A stretch of 34,549 nucleotides of DNA, from contig PHCO01000009.1 of the NCBI GenBank assembly GCA_002842265.1, positions 1-34,549 on the forward strand. Direction: 5' to 3'. Below the pieces are notes generated by a model. That model was not told the origin of the DNA. It ran no database searches and saw nothing but the letters and a program-made list of their open reading frames with translations. The stretch is from Betaproteobacteria bacterium HGW-Betaproteobacteria-18 (GTDB lineage: Bacteria; Pseudomonadota; Gammaproteobacteria; Burkholderiales; Burkholderiaceae_C). A program made the position numbers and the translations under genes. How positions within the stretch are numbered: position 1 is the first letter of the stretch; every line of letters begins with the position of its first letter. Positions 9,565-18,195 of the stretch are shown here, one piece after another.

Positions 9565-10524
9565 ATGCGTCTTATCAAGAAAATCAGCCTGGCCTTGAGC
9601 CTGGGTGTCGCTCTCGTTGGCAGCGCTGCGCTGGCCCAACAGCAGCAGTTTATCAATGTGCTCACCGGTGGCCAAAGCGGCGTGTATTACCCGCTGGGCG
9701 TGGCGCTGTCGCAGATTTACGCCAAAGCCATACCCAACGTCCGTTCCACGGCCCAGGTCACCAAAGCCTCGGCGGAAAACCTGAACCTGCTGCAAGCTGG
9801 CCGTGGTGAACTGGCGCTGGCGCTGGGCGATTCGGTGTCGGATGCCTGGAAGGGCGACGCTGAAGCTGGTTTCGCGACCAAGCTAGACAAGCTGCGTGGC
9901 CTGTCAGCCACCTACAACAACTACATCCAGATCGTCGCCAATGCCGACTCCGGCATCAAGACCCTGGCCGACCTCAAAGGCAAGCGCATCTCGGTCGGTG
10001 CCGCCAAATCCGGCACCGAGCTCAATGCCCGCGCTATTTTGAAAGCGGCAGGCCTTTCTTATGCTGATCTGGGCAAGGTCGAATATTTGCCCTTTGGCGA
10101 GTCGGTCGAGCTCATGAAAAACCGCCAGCTCGATGCCACCTTGCAATCCGCCGGTTTGGGCGTGGCCTCGATCCGCGATCTGGCCACGTCGATCAAGATT
10201 GTGGTGATTCCGGTGCCCGCTGATGTGGTGAAAAAAGTGGGCGATGAGGCCTACCAGGCCACCAGCATCCCGGCCAACACCTATGCAGGGCAAACCACCG
10301 ACATTGCCACCGCTGCCATTCCCAACTTTTTGGTGACGCACTCGGGTGTGTCCGATGAGGTGGCCTACCAAATGGCCAAGACCATGTACGACAACATTGA
10401 CACCCTGTACGCGGCCCACAATGCGGCCAAAGCCATCAAACGCGAAAATGCTGTCAAAGGCATGCCCATTCCCCTGCATCCCGGTGCAGCCAGGTACTAC
10501 AAAGAAGTAGGCTTGATCAAGTAG
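9565..10524 (+). CDS. TAXI-family TRAP transporter solute-binding subunit
   Basis: N-terminal signal peptide (MRLIKKISLALSLGVALVGSAALAQQ); FINVLTGGQSGVYYPLGVALSQIYAK; LADLKGKRISVGAAKSGTELNARAILKAAGL; HPGAARYYKEVGLIK C-terminus. Confidence 0.95.
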   Translation: MRLIKKISLALSLGVALVGSAALAQQQQFINVLTGGQSGVYYPLGVALSQIYAKAIPNVRSTAQVTKASAENLNLLQAGRGELALALGDSVSDAWKGDAEAGFATKLDKLRGLSATYNNYIQIVANADSGIKTLADLKGKRISVGAAKSGTELNARAILKAAGLSYADLGKVEYLPFGESVELMKNRQLDATLQSAGLGVASIRDLATSIKIVVIPVPADVVKKVGDEAYQATSIPANTYAGQTTDIATAAIPNFLVTHSGVSDEVAYQMAKTMYDNIDTLYAAHNAAKAIKRENAVKGMPIPLHPGAARYYKEVGLIK

Positions 10525-10538
10525 TCAATATCCAGAAT

Positions 10539-10625
10539 CGTCACTGCGAAGCGTGGCAGTCCATGCGACATGGATCGCCACGGCCTACGGCCTCGCGATG
10601 ACGGCACTGGTGCATTGCAATGACG
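10539..10625. repeat. CGTCACTGCGA...TCGCGATGACG imperfect palindromic repeat
   Basis: Outer arms 10539-10549/10593-10603 and inner arms CGTGGCAGTCCATG (10552-10565)/CATGGATCGCCACG (10569-10582), each with 2 mismatches; a further partial copy (GCAATGACGG) follows. Confidence 0.8.
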
Positions 10626-10659
10626 GACACTGCGGTCTGTTCCGCCACAAGAAATTCCC

Positions 10660-12675
10660 ATGAGTCATGACCACGAACCCCAAACCAGAACGTTGAGCCG
10701 TGCCATTTTTTGGGTGGCACTGCTGTTTTCCAGCTTCCAGCTCATCACGGCGGCGTTCAGCCCCTTGTCCAGCCAGGTGGTGCGCGCGGTGCATGTGGGT
10801 TTCGTGCTGCTGCTGATTTTTGCGCTGTTCCCGCCGCTGGAAGACAGCGCGCGCCATGCCGCCAAAGGTCGGGTGCTGGGCTGGATGCTGGGCCTCACCG
10901 GTTTTGTCTTCAGCCTCTACCATTGGGTCTTTGAGGCCGATCTGACGCAGCGCGCGGGTGAACTCATCCCCATGGACTGGGTGATTGGCGTGGTCACCGT
11001 GGCGCTGGTGTTTGAAGCCGCCCGGCGTGTCATGGGCTGGGGCTTGCCCATCATTTGTGGCGTGTTTCTGCTTTACGGTTTGTTTGGTCAGTACCTGCCA
11101 GGCGCCCTGGCGCACCGGGGTTTTGGCGTGGATCAGATTGTCAGCACGCTGGGCTTTGGCACCGAGGGCATTTACGGCACGCCCACCTACGTGTCGTCCA
11201 GTTACATCTTCCTGTTCATCCTGTTTGGCGCCTTTCTGGAGCAGGCCGGCATGATCAACCTGTTCAATGACTTTGCCATGGGCATGGTCGGCCACACGCG
11301 CGGCGGGCCGGCCAAGGTGTCGGTGATCTCGTCAGGCCTGATGGGCACCATCAACGGCTCGGGCGTGGCCAATGTGGTCACCACCGGGCAATTCACCATT
11401 CCACTGATGAAACGCTTTGGCTACAGCCCGGCCTTTGCCGGTGGCGTGGAAGCCACGTCGAGCATGGGCGGCCAGATCATGCCGCCGGTGATGGGCGCGG
11501 TGGCCTTCATCATGGCCGAGACCATCAACGTGCCCTATGTGGCCATCGTCAAGGCCGCGCTGATTCCGGCCATTTTGTACTTCATCACCGCGTTCTGGAT
11601 GGTGCATCTGGAAGCCGGCCGCAAGGGGCTCAATGGCCTGCCCAAAGACCAGTGTCCCAACCCCTGGACGGCGGTGCGCCTGCGCTGGTACCTGCTGCTG
11701 CCACTGGTGGGCCTGGTGGTGCTGCTGTTCTCGGGCTACACGCCGCTGTTTTCCGGCACGGTGGGGCTGGCGCTTACCGTGGTGCTGATTTTTGGCGCGG
11801 CGGTCATGACCGGGGTCAGTAGTCTGGCCTTGCGCGGGCTGTTCTGGGCGCTGCTGGGTCTGGCTTGTGCAGGCTTCTTCCAGTTTGGCGTTGGCACGTT
11901 TTTTGTGGTCGTGGCGCTGCTGGTGGCCCTGACCCTGATTCGCCGCGTCGGTGGTGATGCGCGCAAGCTGGCCATTCGCGCCATGGTCGATGGCGCCCGC
12001 CACGCCCTGCCGGTGGCGATTGCCTGCGCCCTGGTGGGCGTCATCATTGGCATGATCAACCTGACCGGTGTGGCCGCCGAGCTGGGCGGGCGCATTATTG
12101 CAGTGGGCGAGAGCAGCCTGTTTCTGGCGCTGCTGCTGACCATGGTGATCTGCCTGGTGCTGGGCATGGGCATTCCGACCATTCCGAACTACATCATCAC
12201 CAGCTCGCTGGCGGCACCCGTGCTGCTGAAACTGGGTGTGCCGCTCTTGGTGTCGCACATGTTTGTGTTTTACTTCGGCATCATGGCCGACCTGACGCCG
12301 CCGGTGGCGCTGGCTGCCTTTGCAGCAGCACCGATTGCCGGGGTCAGCGGTCTGAAGATCAGCGTGCAGGCGCTGCGGGTGGCCATTGCGGGCTTCATCG
12401 TGCCCTTCATGGCGGTCTATAGCCCGGCGCTGATGCTGCAAAGTGGCGACTGGATGGACACCAGCTGGATCGTCTTCAAGGCACTGGTCGCAATTGCCAT
12501 GTGGGGCGCGGGCGCCATTGGCTTTTTGATCACCCCGCTGAGCTGGACTGAACGTGTGGTGACTATTTTGGCGGCCAGCTTGCTGGTGGTGGCACTGCCC
12601 CTGACCGACGAACTGGGCTTGGGCCTGATTGCCGTTTTCATTGCATGGCATGTGTGGCGCAGCCGATCGCAGTGA
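10660..12675 (+). CDS. TRAP transporter permease, fused small and large membrane subunits (4TM/12TM)
   Basis: 671 aa; GTPTYVSSSYIFLFILFGAFLEQAGM, GLMGTINGSGVANVVTTGQFTIPLMKRFGYSPAFAGGVEATSSMGGQIMPPVMGA, LGMGIPTIPNYIITSSLAAP. Confidence 0.95.
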   Translation: MSHDHEPQTRTLSRAIFWVALLFSSFQLITAAFSPLSSQVVRAVHVGFVLLLIFALFPPLEDSARHAAKGRVLGWMLGLTGFVFSLYHWVFEADLTQRAGELIPMDWVIGVVTVALVFEAARRVMGWGLPIICGVFLLYGLFGQYLPGALAHRGFGVDQIVSTLGFGTEGIYGTPTYVSSSYIFLFILFGAFLEQAGMINLFNDFAMGMVGHTRGGPAKVSVISSGLMGTINGSGVANVVTTGQFTIPLMKRFGYSPAFAGGVEATSSMGGQIMPPVMGAVAFIMAETINVPYVAIVKAALIPAILYFITAFWMVHLEAGRKGLNGLPKDQCPNPWTAVRLRWYLLLPLVGLVVLLFSGYTPLFSGTVGLALTVVLIFGAAVMTGVSSLALRGLFWALLGLACAGFFQFGVGTFFVVVALLVALTLIRRVGGDARKLAIRAMVDGARHALPVAIACALVGVIIGMINLTGVAAELGGRIIAVGESSLFLALLLTMVICLVLGMGIPTIPNYIITSSLAAPVLLKLGVPLLVSHMFVFYFGIMADLTPPVALAAFAAAPIAGVSGLKISVQALRVAIAGFIVPFMAVYSPALMLQSGDWMDTSWIVFKALVAIAMWGAGAIGFLITPLSWTERVVTILAASLLVVALPLTDELGLGLIAVFIAWHVWRSRSQ

Positions 12676-12681
12676 ATCGGC

Positions 12682-12763
12682 TGTCATTGCGAGTGCAGCG
12701 CGGCAATCCATGGTTCCCAGAATACCTGGACTGCCGCGTCGCTGACGCTCCTCGCCGTGACGG
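12682..12763. repeat. TGTCATTGCGAG...CTCGCCGTGACG imperfect palindromic repeat
   Basis: TGTCATTGCGAGTGCAGCGCGGCAATCCATGG...CCTGGACTGCCGCGTCGCTGACGCTCCTCGCCGTGACGG; complementary halves, same family as 10539-10625. Confidence 0.8.
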
Positions 12764-12778
12764 TTGGAAGCTTGGCGC

Positions 12779-13192
12779 ATGAGCATCCTGGGCATCTGCC
12801 TGAGCCTGGCCGCTGCGCTGCACGGCAGCCCCGTGGTGTTCGTGCCGGTGACCGAGTTCACGCTGGCCTGGACCCATTCGATTGAAAAAGTGCGCTGGGA
12901 AGAAGACTACGCGGTGCGGCTGGACCCGCTGACCGGGCAGCCGCTGCTGCACGCCGTGCTGGCCCGGGTGCGCGGCTCCGCTGCGGGCATGGAGCCGCCG
13001 CCCGATGCTCTGTTGCGCCAGGGTTGGTACCAATACACCCCGGCGATCACCACCCCTGGCGAATTGCGCCTGACACGCTCGGAGTTCACGCCCGATTACG
13101 AAGCGTGTGTGCAGGGCCGCTGTCAGTCGTTGTCCGTCTGGATGGCGTCAGATGGCGGCGTCACGCTGCTCAAAGCCTGCCGCGGCCTGTAG
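12779..13192 (+). CDS. DUF1850-type protein associated with TAXI-TRAP transporters
   Basis: FTLAWTHSIEKVRWEEDYAV (characteristic W-x-HS-I-E-K), ARVRGSAAGMEPPPDALLRQGWYQYTP; next to a TAXI-TRAP permease. ATG at 12779; TTG at 12764 is an alternative. Confidence 0.8.
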   Translation: MSILGICLSLAAALHGSPVVFVPVTEFTLAWTHSIEKVRWEEDYAVRLDPLTGQPLLHAVLARVRGSAAGMEPPPDALLRQGWYQYTPAITTPGELRLTRSEFTPDYEACVQGRCQSLSVWMASDGGVTLLKACRGL

Positions 13193-13292
13193 CCCGGATG
13201 AAGCGAAGCGCAATCCGGGATGGTTGGCAACCGCACCGTCTTATCGGTCAGGAAGCCAATGCACCAAGCCCCCGGATTGGCATCCGGGCTAC
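13189..13292. repeat. GTAG-bounded REP/REPIN-like palindrome
   Basis: GTAGCCCGGATG (13189-13200) pairs perfectly with CATCCGGGCTAC (13281-13292); inner arms CAATCCGGG (13211-13219)/CCCGGATTG (13271-13279). Confidence 0.88.
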
Positions 13293-14551
13293 GGGCGCCG
13301 GGCAGGCCCTGTGTTTAGCGTCGGTAAAAAAAGCGCTTGCAGGTCATTCAAAAAGTCAAAGCCGCGCACACTGGGCTGCACGTGCTTGTCTGCTACGCTG
13401 AGCAAGCCTTGCGCCTGCGCCTGCTCCAGTCCGGCTTGCAAGGCTGACAGCGGCATGCCGGTGCGCTCGGTAAACAAAGTCAAATCAAAACCACTCGCCA
13501 GCCGCAGCGCGTTGAGCATGAACTCGAACGGCAGCTCGGCGCGCTTGACATCCAAGTCCTGCACCACACACTGCCCCGCCAGCGCCTGGGTCATGTAAAG
13601 CGCCGGGTTGCGGGTGCGCACCTGGCGCACCACCCGGTGCGCAAAACTGAGTTTGCTGTGCGCCCCGGCGCCAATGCCCAGATAGTCGCCAAACTGCCAG
13701 TAGTTCATGTTGTGCGCGCTGGTGTGGCCGGGGCGGGCATAGGCCGAAACCTCGTAGCGCTGCAGGCCCGCCATCCCGGTCATGTCGGTGATCAGGTCCA
13801 GCATGTCGGCAGCCAGGTCGTCGTCCACGGCCGGTGGCGGGTATTTGGCAAAGAAGGTGTTGGGCTCGATGGTCAGGTGGTAAATCGACAGGTGCTGGGG
13901 CGCCAGCGCCAAAGCGGTGGCGACATCTGCGCGCAACAGGTCGAGCGTCTGGCCGGGCAGGGCGTACATCAGATCCAGGTTGAAGGTGTCAAACGCCTGT
14001 GCCGCTTCTTCCACCGCCGCGATGGCCTGGGCACGGTCATGGACCCGGCCCAGCGCGCGCAAAAAATCATCGTTGAAGCTTTGCACACCCACCGACAGGC
14101 GGGTCACGCCCGCTGACCGGTAAGCTTTGAAGCGGTCCTTCTCAAACGTGCCGGGGTTGGCTTCGAGCGTGATTTCAGCGTTGGCGGCCAGCCGCACGCG
14201 CGCCCGGATGCCGGCCAGCAACTGGTCGATGGCTGGCGGCGAGAACAGGCTGGGCGTGCCGCCGCCGATGAACACGGTTTGCACGCTGCGGCCCCAAATG
14301 AGTGGCAGCGCGGCTTCAAGGTCGGCCATCAGGGCATCAATGTAGGCTTGCTCGGGCAACTCTGCGGCGCGCATTTCATGCGAGTTGAAGTCGCAATAGG
14401 GGCATTTTTTCAGGCACCAGGGCAGGTGCACATACAGCGACAGTGGCGGCAGGCTGCCGAGTTGCAGCGTGCCGGGGCGCATGTAGTGCTGGATGTCACG
14501 TGTCATGACAGGCGCATCCGTCAAAGGGGTGTCTTGCTGGATCGGGATCAT
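13289..14551 (-). CDS. hemW: Radical SAM heme chaperone (coproporphyrinogen III oxidase-like)
   Basis: 420 aa; PLSLYVHLPWCLKKCPYCDFNSHEM (CxxxCxxC), TVFIGGGTPSLFSP, ITLEANPGTFEKDRF, NLDLMYALPGQTL. Confidence 0.93.
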   Translation of the reverse strand: MIPIQQDTPLTDAPVMTRDIQHYMRPGTLQLGSLPPLSLYVHLPWCLKKCPYCDFNSHEMRAAELPEQAYIDALMADLEAALPLIWGRSVQTVFIGGGTPSLFSPPAIDQLLAGIRARVRLAANAEITLEANPGTFEKDRFKAYRSAGVTRLSVGVQSFNDDFLRALGRVHDRAQAIAAVEEAAQAFDTFNLDLMYALPGQTLDLLRADVATALALAPQHLSIYHLTIEPNTFFAKYPPPAVDDDLAADMLDLITDMTGMAGLQRYEVSAYARPGHTSAHNMNYWQFGDYLGIGAGAHSKLSFAHRVVRQVRTRNPALYMTQALAGQCVVQDLDVKRAELPFEFMLNALRLASGFDLTLFTERTGMPLSALQAGLEQAQAQGLLSVADKHVQPSVRGFDFLNDLQALFLPTLNTGPARRP

Positions 14552-14572
14552 CGGAATTTTTAGGCGTGAACT

Positions 14573-14648
14573 GCGTAGCAGCCGGATGGGGCGACCGCCT
14601 CATACTGGGGTACCAGAAATCGGCGATCACCCCATCCGGCTGCTACGC
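14573..14648. repeat. 76-nt hairpin element A (19-bp perfect terminal arms, conserved loop core)
   Basis: GCGTAGCAGCCGGATGGGG (14573-14591) / CCCCATCCGGCTGCTACGC (14630-14648); loop core CCTCATACTGGGGTACCAGAAATCG at 14598-14622. Confidence 0.9.
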
Positions 14649-14735
14649 TGATCCGGTTGATCGCTTGCAAATTTTGTCTGAATACCGTAATCCCAATGGC
14701 TGAAAGGTCATTTGGTTGACACACCTGTGCGTCTA

Positions 14736-14811
14736 GCGAGGCAGGCCCTCTGGGGGGCTGACGATTTCTGGTACCCCAGCATGAGGAAGCCGCCCAGAGG
14801 GCCTGCCTCGC
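14736..14811. repeat. 76-nt hairpin element B, inverted relative to element A
   Basis: GCGAGGCAGGCCCTCTGGG (14736-14754) / CCCAGAGGGCCTGCCTCGC (14793-14811); loop CGATTTCTGGTACCCCAGCATGAGG (14762-14786) is the reverse complement of the element A core with one substitution. Confidence 0.9.
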
Positions 14812-14873
14812 GGGTTTCGTAAAGAACGGACTTTGCCTTGGTGTCAACGTCGCTGCGTTCGCGTGTTCAATTC

Positions 14874-15473
14874 TCACAACCAGCGCTCGCGCATCAGCGC
14901 CACCATGGCAGCCGCTGCGCGTCCCCGGTGGCTGTTGGCGTTTTTCACTTCTACCGGCAGTTGGGCAAAGGTTTGGCCAAATTCGGGGATGAACATCACC
15001 GGGTCAAAGCCAAAGCCGTTGTTGCCCATGGGCTCACGGGCGATATCACCCACGACACGGCCCACCGCCACCAGCGGCTCGGGGTCGTCGGGCGAGCGCA
15101 GCGCCACCAACGTGCTGACCAGCGCCGCGCGCCGGTTGTCCATGCCTTGCATCTGTTCCAGCAGGGCGCGCACGTTGTTGTTGTCGCCCTTGGGGTAGCC
15201 GAATTGGGTGGCGTAATAAGCCGTTTGCACGCCCGGCAGGCCGCCAAACGCATCCACGCACAGGCCGGCATCGTCGGCCACGACGGGCAGGGCGCTGTGC
15301 TGGGCGGCGTGACGCGCCTTGGCCAGCGCGTTTTCAATGAAGGTGTGAAACGGCTCCGGGGCTTCCGGGATACCCAGGCTGCCCTGCGGGATCAGCTCGA
15401 AACCCAGCGGCGCAAACATGGCTTGCAGCTCAGCTAACTTACCGGGGTTGTTGGATGCCAAAACAATTTTCAT
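14874..15473 (-). CDS. rdgB: XTP/dITP diphosphatase (non-canonical purine NTP pyrophosphatase)
   Basis: 199 aa; MKIVLASNNPGKLAELQAMFAPLG, PVVADDAGLCVDAFGGLPGVQTAYYA, NNGFGFDPVMFIPEFGQTFAQL. Confidence 0.96.
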   Translation of the reverse strand: MKIVLASNNPGKLAELQAMFAPLGFELIPQGSLGIPEAPEPFHTFIENALAKARHAAQHSALPVVADDAGLCVDAFGGLPGVQTAYYATQFGYPKGDNNNVRALLEQMQGMDNRRAALVSTLVALRSPDDPEPLVAVGRVVGDIAREPMGNNGFGFDPVMFIPEFGQTFAQLPVEVKNANSHRGRAAAAMVALMRERWL

Positions 15474-15514
15474 AAGACCTTGGGCTCAAGCACTGATGGA
15501 TGGCGCGCTGGAAG

Positions 15515-16246
15515 TTATTTTTTGGAGAGTGATGCCTGTTGAAGTTGAACCAGTTCGCGAATACCCTGGTCGGCCAGCGCCAGCAGTGCATCCATCTCCG
15601 CACGGCTGAAGGCGGCACCTTCGGCGGTGCCTTGCACTTCCACGTAGTGGCCACCCGCCGTCATGACCACGTTCATGTCGGTGTCACAGGCTGAGTCTTC
15701 GGTGTATTCCAGGTCCAGCAGCGGCGTGCCCTGCACCATGCCCACCGAGATCGCTGCCACGGCCTCGCGAATGGGGGATTGGGTCAGCTTGCCCTGCGCC
15801 AGCAAACCGGTGACCGCATCCTGCGCCGCCACAAAGGCCCCGGTGATGGCCGCAGTGCGGGTGCCACCGTCGGCTTGCAGCACATCGCAGTCAAGGTGAA
15901 TAGTGCGTTCGCCCAGCAGGGTCAGGTCAAATACCGAGCGCAGGGCGCGGCCGATCAGGCGCTGGATTTCCTGGGTGCGCCCGGTTTGCTTGCCACGCGC
16001 GGCCTCGCGGTCGCTGCGGCTGTGGGTGGCACGCGGCAGCATGCCGTATTCCGCCGTGACCCAGCCCTGGCCTGTGCCTTTCTGGTGCGGTGGCACTTTG
16101 TCCAGCACCGAGGCATTGCACAGTACTTTGGTGTGGCCAAACTCGATCAGCACCGAACCTTCGGCGTGCCGGGTGTAGCCCCGGGTGATGGTCACCGGGC
16201 GCAGGGCGTTGGCGGCGCGTGCGCCAGTTCTTGAAAATTGGGTCAT
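15515..16246 (-). CDS. rph: Ribonuclease PH
   Basis: 243 aa; [87 protein letters not shown]. Confidence 0.97.
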   Translation of the reverse strand: MTQFSRTGARAANALRPVTITRGYTRHAEGSVLIEFGHTKVLCNASVLDKVPPHQKGTGQGWVTAEYGMLPRATHSRSDREAARGKQTGRTQEIQRLIGRALRSVFDLTLLGERTIHLDCDVLQADGGTRTAAITGAFVAAQDAVTGLLAQGKLTQSPIREAVAAISVGMVQGTPLLDLEYTEDSACDTDMNVVMTAGGHYVEVQGTAEGAAFSRAEMDALLALADQGIRELVQLQQASLSKK

Positions 16247-16247
16247 G

Positions 16248-17114
16248 TCAGGGGCTCAAATTGTTTGGTTCGCCGTGCGTGTGCTTCAGCCAGTTCGGCC
16301 TTTGGGTAGAAGCAAAATCGACATCATGGCTGGACTCGGTGGCGATGTCACACTGCCCGTGCTCCAGGGGGCCGGGTGTTTGCCAGCTGAGCGCCAGACA
16401 GGTGACGTTGTCACTGTTGTCGCCCGCCTGAAGAAGTGCACGATCGACCAGGTCAGGTACCGCGGTTGCCACTGTTTTTTGACTCAATTCGCTAACGATG
16501 TCCTGCTCGGGCAGGCTGGACCATAGGCCATCAGAGCAGAGCATGAGTGTGTCGCCTTGTTGCAAAGCCAATGGCTCGACCCTGCTGAAGATGGGCTTGA
16601 CGGGCGAGCCCAGACAGGTGAACAAGACGTTGCGGTTGGGCTCGGTTGGCTCGGGGGCTGTGGTGCCCTGATGACGGTTGTGGCGACTGCGTTCCGCAAA
16701 AGAATGATCCTGGGTGCGGGCCAGCAGTTGCTGTTGGCGAACCAGATAGAACCTGGAGTCGCCACAGTGGGTCCAACACACATGGCCCGACTGGATGACC
16801 GCGATGACGAGGGTGGTGCGGGGCGCATCGCGCATGGCTTTTTCCATCGCGTACTGCAGAATTCGGTGATGCGCCGCCATCATGGCGCTCTCCAGGAAAC
16901 CAGCAACGTCGGTCAGTTTGGGTTGCGCCATTGTTTGAAACAGATTGGCCACGGTTTCGACGGCCAGATACGCAGCCACTTCGCCTTCGGGGTGTCCGCC
17001 CAGGCCATCGGCCAGCATCAGCACGGCACTGTCACGGGTGTAGCAATACCCCATGCGGTCTTCGTTGACCTTGCGTCCGCCCTGGCGACTCAGCTGGAAA
17101 ACTGAAAACCTCAT
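16248..17114 (-). CDS. PP2C-family serine/threonine protein phosphatase
   Basis: 288 aa; [70 protein letters not shown]. Confidence 0.9.
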   Translation of the reverse strand: MRFSVFQLSRQGGRKVNEDRMGYCYTRDSAVLMLADGLGGHPEGEVAAYLAVETVANLFQTMAQPKLTDVAGFLESAMMAAHHRILQYAMEKAMRDAPRTTLVIAVIQSGHVCWTHCGDSRFYLVRQQQLLARTQDHSFAERSRHNRHQGTTAPEPTEPNRNVLFTCLGSPVKPIFSRVEPLALQQGDTLMLCSDGLWSSLPEQDIVSELSQKTVATAVPDLVDRALLQAGDNSDNVTCLALSWQTPGPLEHGQCDIATESSHDVDFASTQRPNWLKHTHGEPNNLSP

Positions 17115-18118
17115 GAGATTTTTTTACCCATTTCCGTTGCTTTGAGGACAGTTTTTTTGGTATTTTCCAGCACGTCATCGAATTGAAGTTTGACCTTGTC
17201 AGCCATCGTCAGCTGGGTGTAGCGCCGGGCCCCTGAGCGATTCATTTCTTTTTGCAGGGCAAAAACAGATTGCGGCCGCATCAGGGGGTCCAGTTCCATG
17301 CACCAATGCACGATTTCCACCAGGTCATCGGAATAAACACCTTGCAAACGTTTCAGGGTTTTCAATGTTTTGTCTTCGGGTACACGTTGCGGCGCATCAC
17401 TGGGAGGATAGCCGTGCATGCAGGCAAACATGCACGCGCCGATGGCGTAAATATCGGTCCATGGCCCCATGGTGGTGTCGCGCCGGTACATCTCCGGGGC
17501 GGCAAAGCCAGGGGTGTACATGGGCCGAATGAAGTTACCTTCCTTGCTCAACACTTCGCGGGCGGCGCCAAAGTCGATCAACACGGCCTTGTTGTCATCG
17601 GTGATGAAAATATTGGCGGGCTTGATGTCCAGGTGCAGCATCTTGTGCTGGTGGACGATACGCAAACCACGCAAGACTTCATCAAACAGCGAGCGTATGG
17701 TGGATTCGCGAAACACCTTGGCTTGTCCGAGATTGCGGGCCACCACAATAAAGTCCTGCAGACTGGCGCCTTCCAGGAAGTTGGTCACCATGTAAACGGT
17801 TTCGTTTTCCCGAAAAAAATTCAGTACGCTGACCACCGAAGGGTGGGAAATTTGCGCCAGTGCGCGGCCTTCTTCAAAAAAACTTTTCAGACCGAGCCGG
17901 TACAGCGACAACTTCTCAGGGGACACCTGCGGCTGCAACTGGCCCGGCTCGCGCGCGACCAGCGAGGCCGGCAGGTATTCCTTGATGGCGACCTGCTGGC
18001 CATCAGCCTGCGCTGCCAGATAAACCACACCAAAGCCACCTGCGGCCACCCGGCGCATCACCCGATAACCACCAATCAGGGTGCCAGGTGGTAGCGGGGA
18101 GGGTTTTGACTTGGACAT
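17111..18118 (-). CDS. Hanks-type serine/threonine protein kinase
   Basis: From MSKSKPSPLPPGTLIGGYRVMRRVAAGGFGVVYLA; QVAIKEYLP, MLHLDIKPANIFITDDNKAVLIDFGAAREV, TPGFAAPEMY, GPWTDIYAIGACMF. 4-nt overlap with the phosphatase. Confidence 0.92.
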   Translation of the reverse strand: MSKSKPSPLPPGTLIGGYRVMRRVAAGGFGVVYLAAQADGQQVAIKEYLPASLVAREPGQLQPQVSPEKLSLYRLGLKSFFEEGRALAQISHPSVVSVLNFFRENETVYMVTNFLEGASLQDFIVVARNLGQAKVFRESTIRSLFDEVLRGLRIVHQHKMLHLDIKPANIFITDDNKAVLIDFGAAREVLSKEGNFIRPMYTPGFAAPEMYRRDTTMGPWTDIYAIGACMFACMHGYPPSDAPQRVPEDKTLKTLKRLQGVYSDDLVEIVHWCMELDPLMRPQSVFALQKEMNRSGARRYTQLTMADKVKLQFDDVLENTKKTVLKATEMGKKIS

Positions 18119-18195
18119 ATTTTCAAATGGGCGGACATCGGTTGTCGCTGGAACCGGGTTATTCTTGACACCATTCAACACAACAGATTATTGAT

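Noticed and set aside
11332-12861. 509-aa minus-strand ORF
   Set aside because: Antisense to the well-supported TRAP permease; His/Gln-rich with no domain signature.
14560-14877. 105-aa minus-strand ORF across the A/B hairpin region
   Set aside because: No recognisable protein features; it is an open frame through the palindromic elements, and the compensatory stem changes favour structure over coding.
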